DNA of 64,000 nt from Lepagella muris (GTDB lineage: Bacteria; Bacteroidota; Bacteroidia; Bacteroidales; Muribaculaceae), in contig NZ_SRYB01000014.1 in the NCBI RefSeq assembly GCF_004793975.1, forward strand, positions 47,622 to 111,621, read 5' to 3'. Both the position numbers and the translations under genes were made by a program. The notes under the pieces were generated by a model. That model saw only the letters and a program-made list of their open reading frames with translations, searched no databases and was not told the origin of the DNA. This document shows, piece by piece, positions 63,829-64,000 of the stretch; within the stretch, counting starts at the first letter, position 1, and every line of letters begins with the position of its first letter.

Positions 63829-63859
63829 GTTATGTTAGTTTTGGTTAATGTTTCTGCCG

Positions 63860-63867
63860 CAAAATTA
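63860..63867 (-). promoter_or_regulatory. -7 box TAATTTTG upstream of susC
   Basis: On the minus strand TAATTTTG lies about 32 bases before the susC ATG. A second identical box is at 63913-63920. A short dyad AACAGG-ATT-CCTGTT lies at 63921-63935. The region up to 64000 holds no gene start. These are the likely control elements for the fructan locus. Confidence 0.5.
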
Positions 63868-64000
63868 ACAAGCTTTTATTTTTATAAATATAATTTATGT
63901 TGACACATATATCAAAATTAACAGGAATCCTGTTTTTTTATATAATAAGTAGTTTCTAAAAATTAATGTACATATGTTGGCACGGTTTTTGCAGTATGGT

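Overview
The window looks like a chromosomal segment of a gut Bacteroidales bacterium, most likely of the Muribaculaceae/Bacteroidaceae kind. The evidence is a SusC/SusD pair with a GH32 enzyme, a DUF4960 glycan-binding lipoprotein and a hybrid two-component sensor fragment; many promoters of the Bacteroidetes form (TTG, about 20 bases, TAnnTTTG); almost no Shine-Dalgarno sequences; and many lipoproteins and LytTR/LytS-type regulators. The metabolic genes have moderate GC. The defence genes at 1-3,750, 29,000-32,700 and 42,500-52,700 are visibly AT-rich and look acquired.

Layout. 1-3,754 (minus): the start of a defence operon with a large PAPS-reductase-like protein (BrxP-like, carrying [4Fe-4S] motifs and a C-terminal domain), a small protein resembling the DNA sulfur-binding domain of phosphorothioate readers, and the N-terminus of a BrxC/PglY-like ATPase that runs off the left edge. 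4,190-6,050: an Rpn-type PD-(D/E)XK nuclease flanked by two about 187-bp direct repeats. 6,300-9,800: DUF3737 protein, PatB/MalY-type C-S lyase and MATE exporter in one overlapping operon. 9,800-13,000: two small membrane proteins, a YhcG-type nuclease and a hypothetical gene, bracketed by near-identical 141-bp repeats. 13,000-24,050: NUDIX hydrolase, carbonic anhydrase, LytS/LytTR two-component pair, two lipoproteins, a candidate small RNA, an HGSNAT-like acyltransferase overlapping a GH89 alpha-N-acetylglucosaminidase, an M6 protease with a T9SS-like tail, and a broken AAA/DUF4143 gene. 24,595-33,702: a phase-variable type I restriction-modification locus with hsdR, hsdM, an expressed hsdS, two half-length silent hsdS cassettes, a full inverted hsdS and a tyrosine recombinase. 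33,959-34,480: a toxin-antitoxin pair whose YafQ-like toxin has a one-base frameshift. 34,637-42,367: FtsX-type permease, S9 prolyl oligopeptidase, lysC and lysA.

42,516-52,692 (minus) is the most notable region: cysteine desulfurase, a two-CxxC mini-protein, a short BrxL, PglZ, BrxC and the C-terminal third of a second BrxP. This is the gene set of type 4 BREX (brxP, brxC, pglZ, brxL) plus a DndA-like sulfur donor. At about 52,690 the 5' part of this brxP is missing and is joined head-on to the 5' part of a fructan-type hybrid sensor kinase whose 3' part is missing, so one breakpoint destroyed both genes. The surviving brxC-pglZ-brxL genes now lie downstream of the sensor promoter, and an intact BrxP-like protein exists about 50 kb away at the left edge. 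53,573-63,828 (minus) is a fructan-type polysaccharide utilisation locus: susC, susD, DUF4960 lipoprotein, GH32 with a LamG domain, and an alkaline phosphatase.

A second theme is intergenic sequence. Several gaps hold arrays of 7-10-base units that run in one orientation and then in the opposite one, giving long imperfect hairpins. The unit is locus-specific, and three times the same unit flanks both sides of a small gene cassette. All functional calls rest on motifs read by eye; no search or alignment was run.
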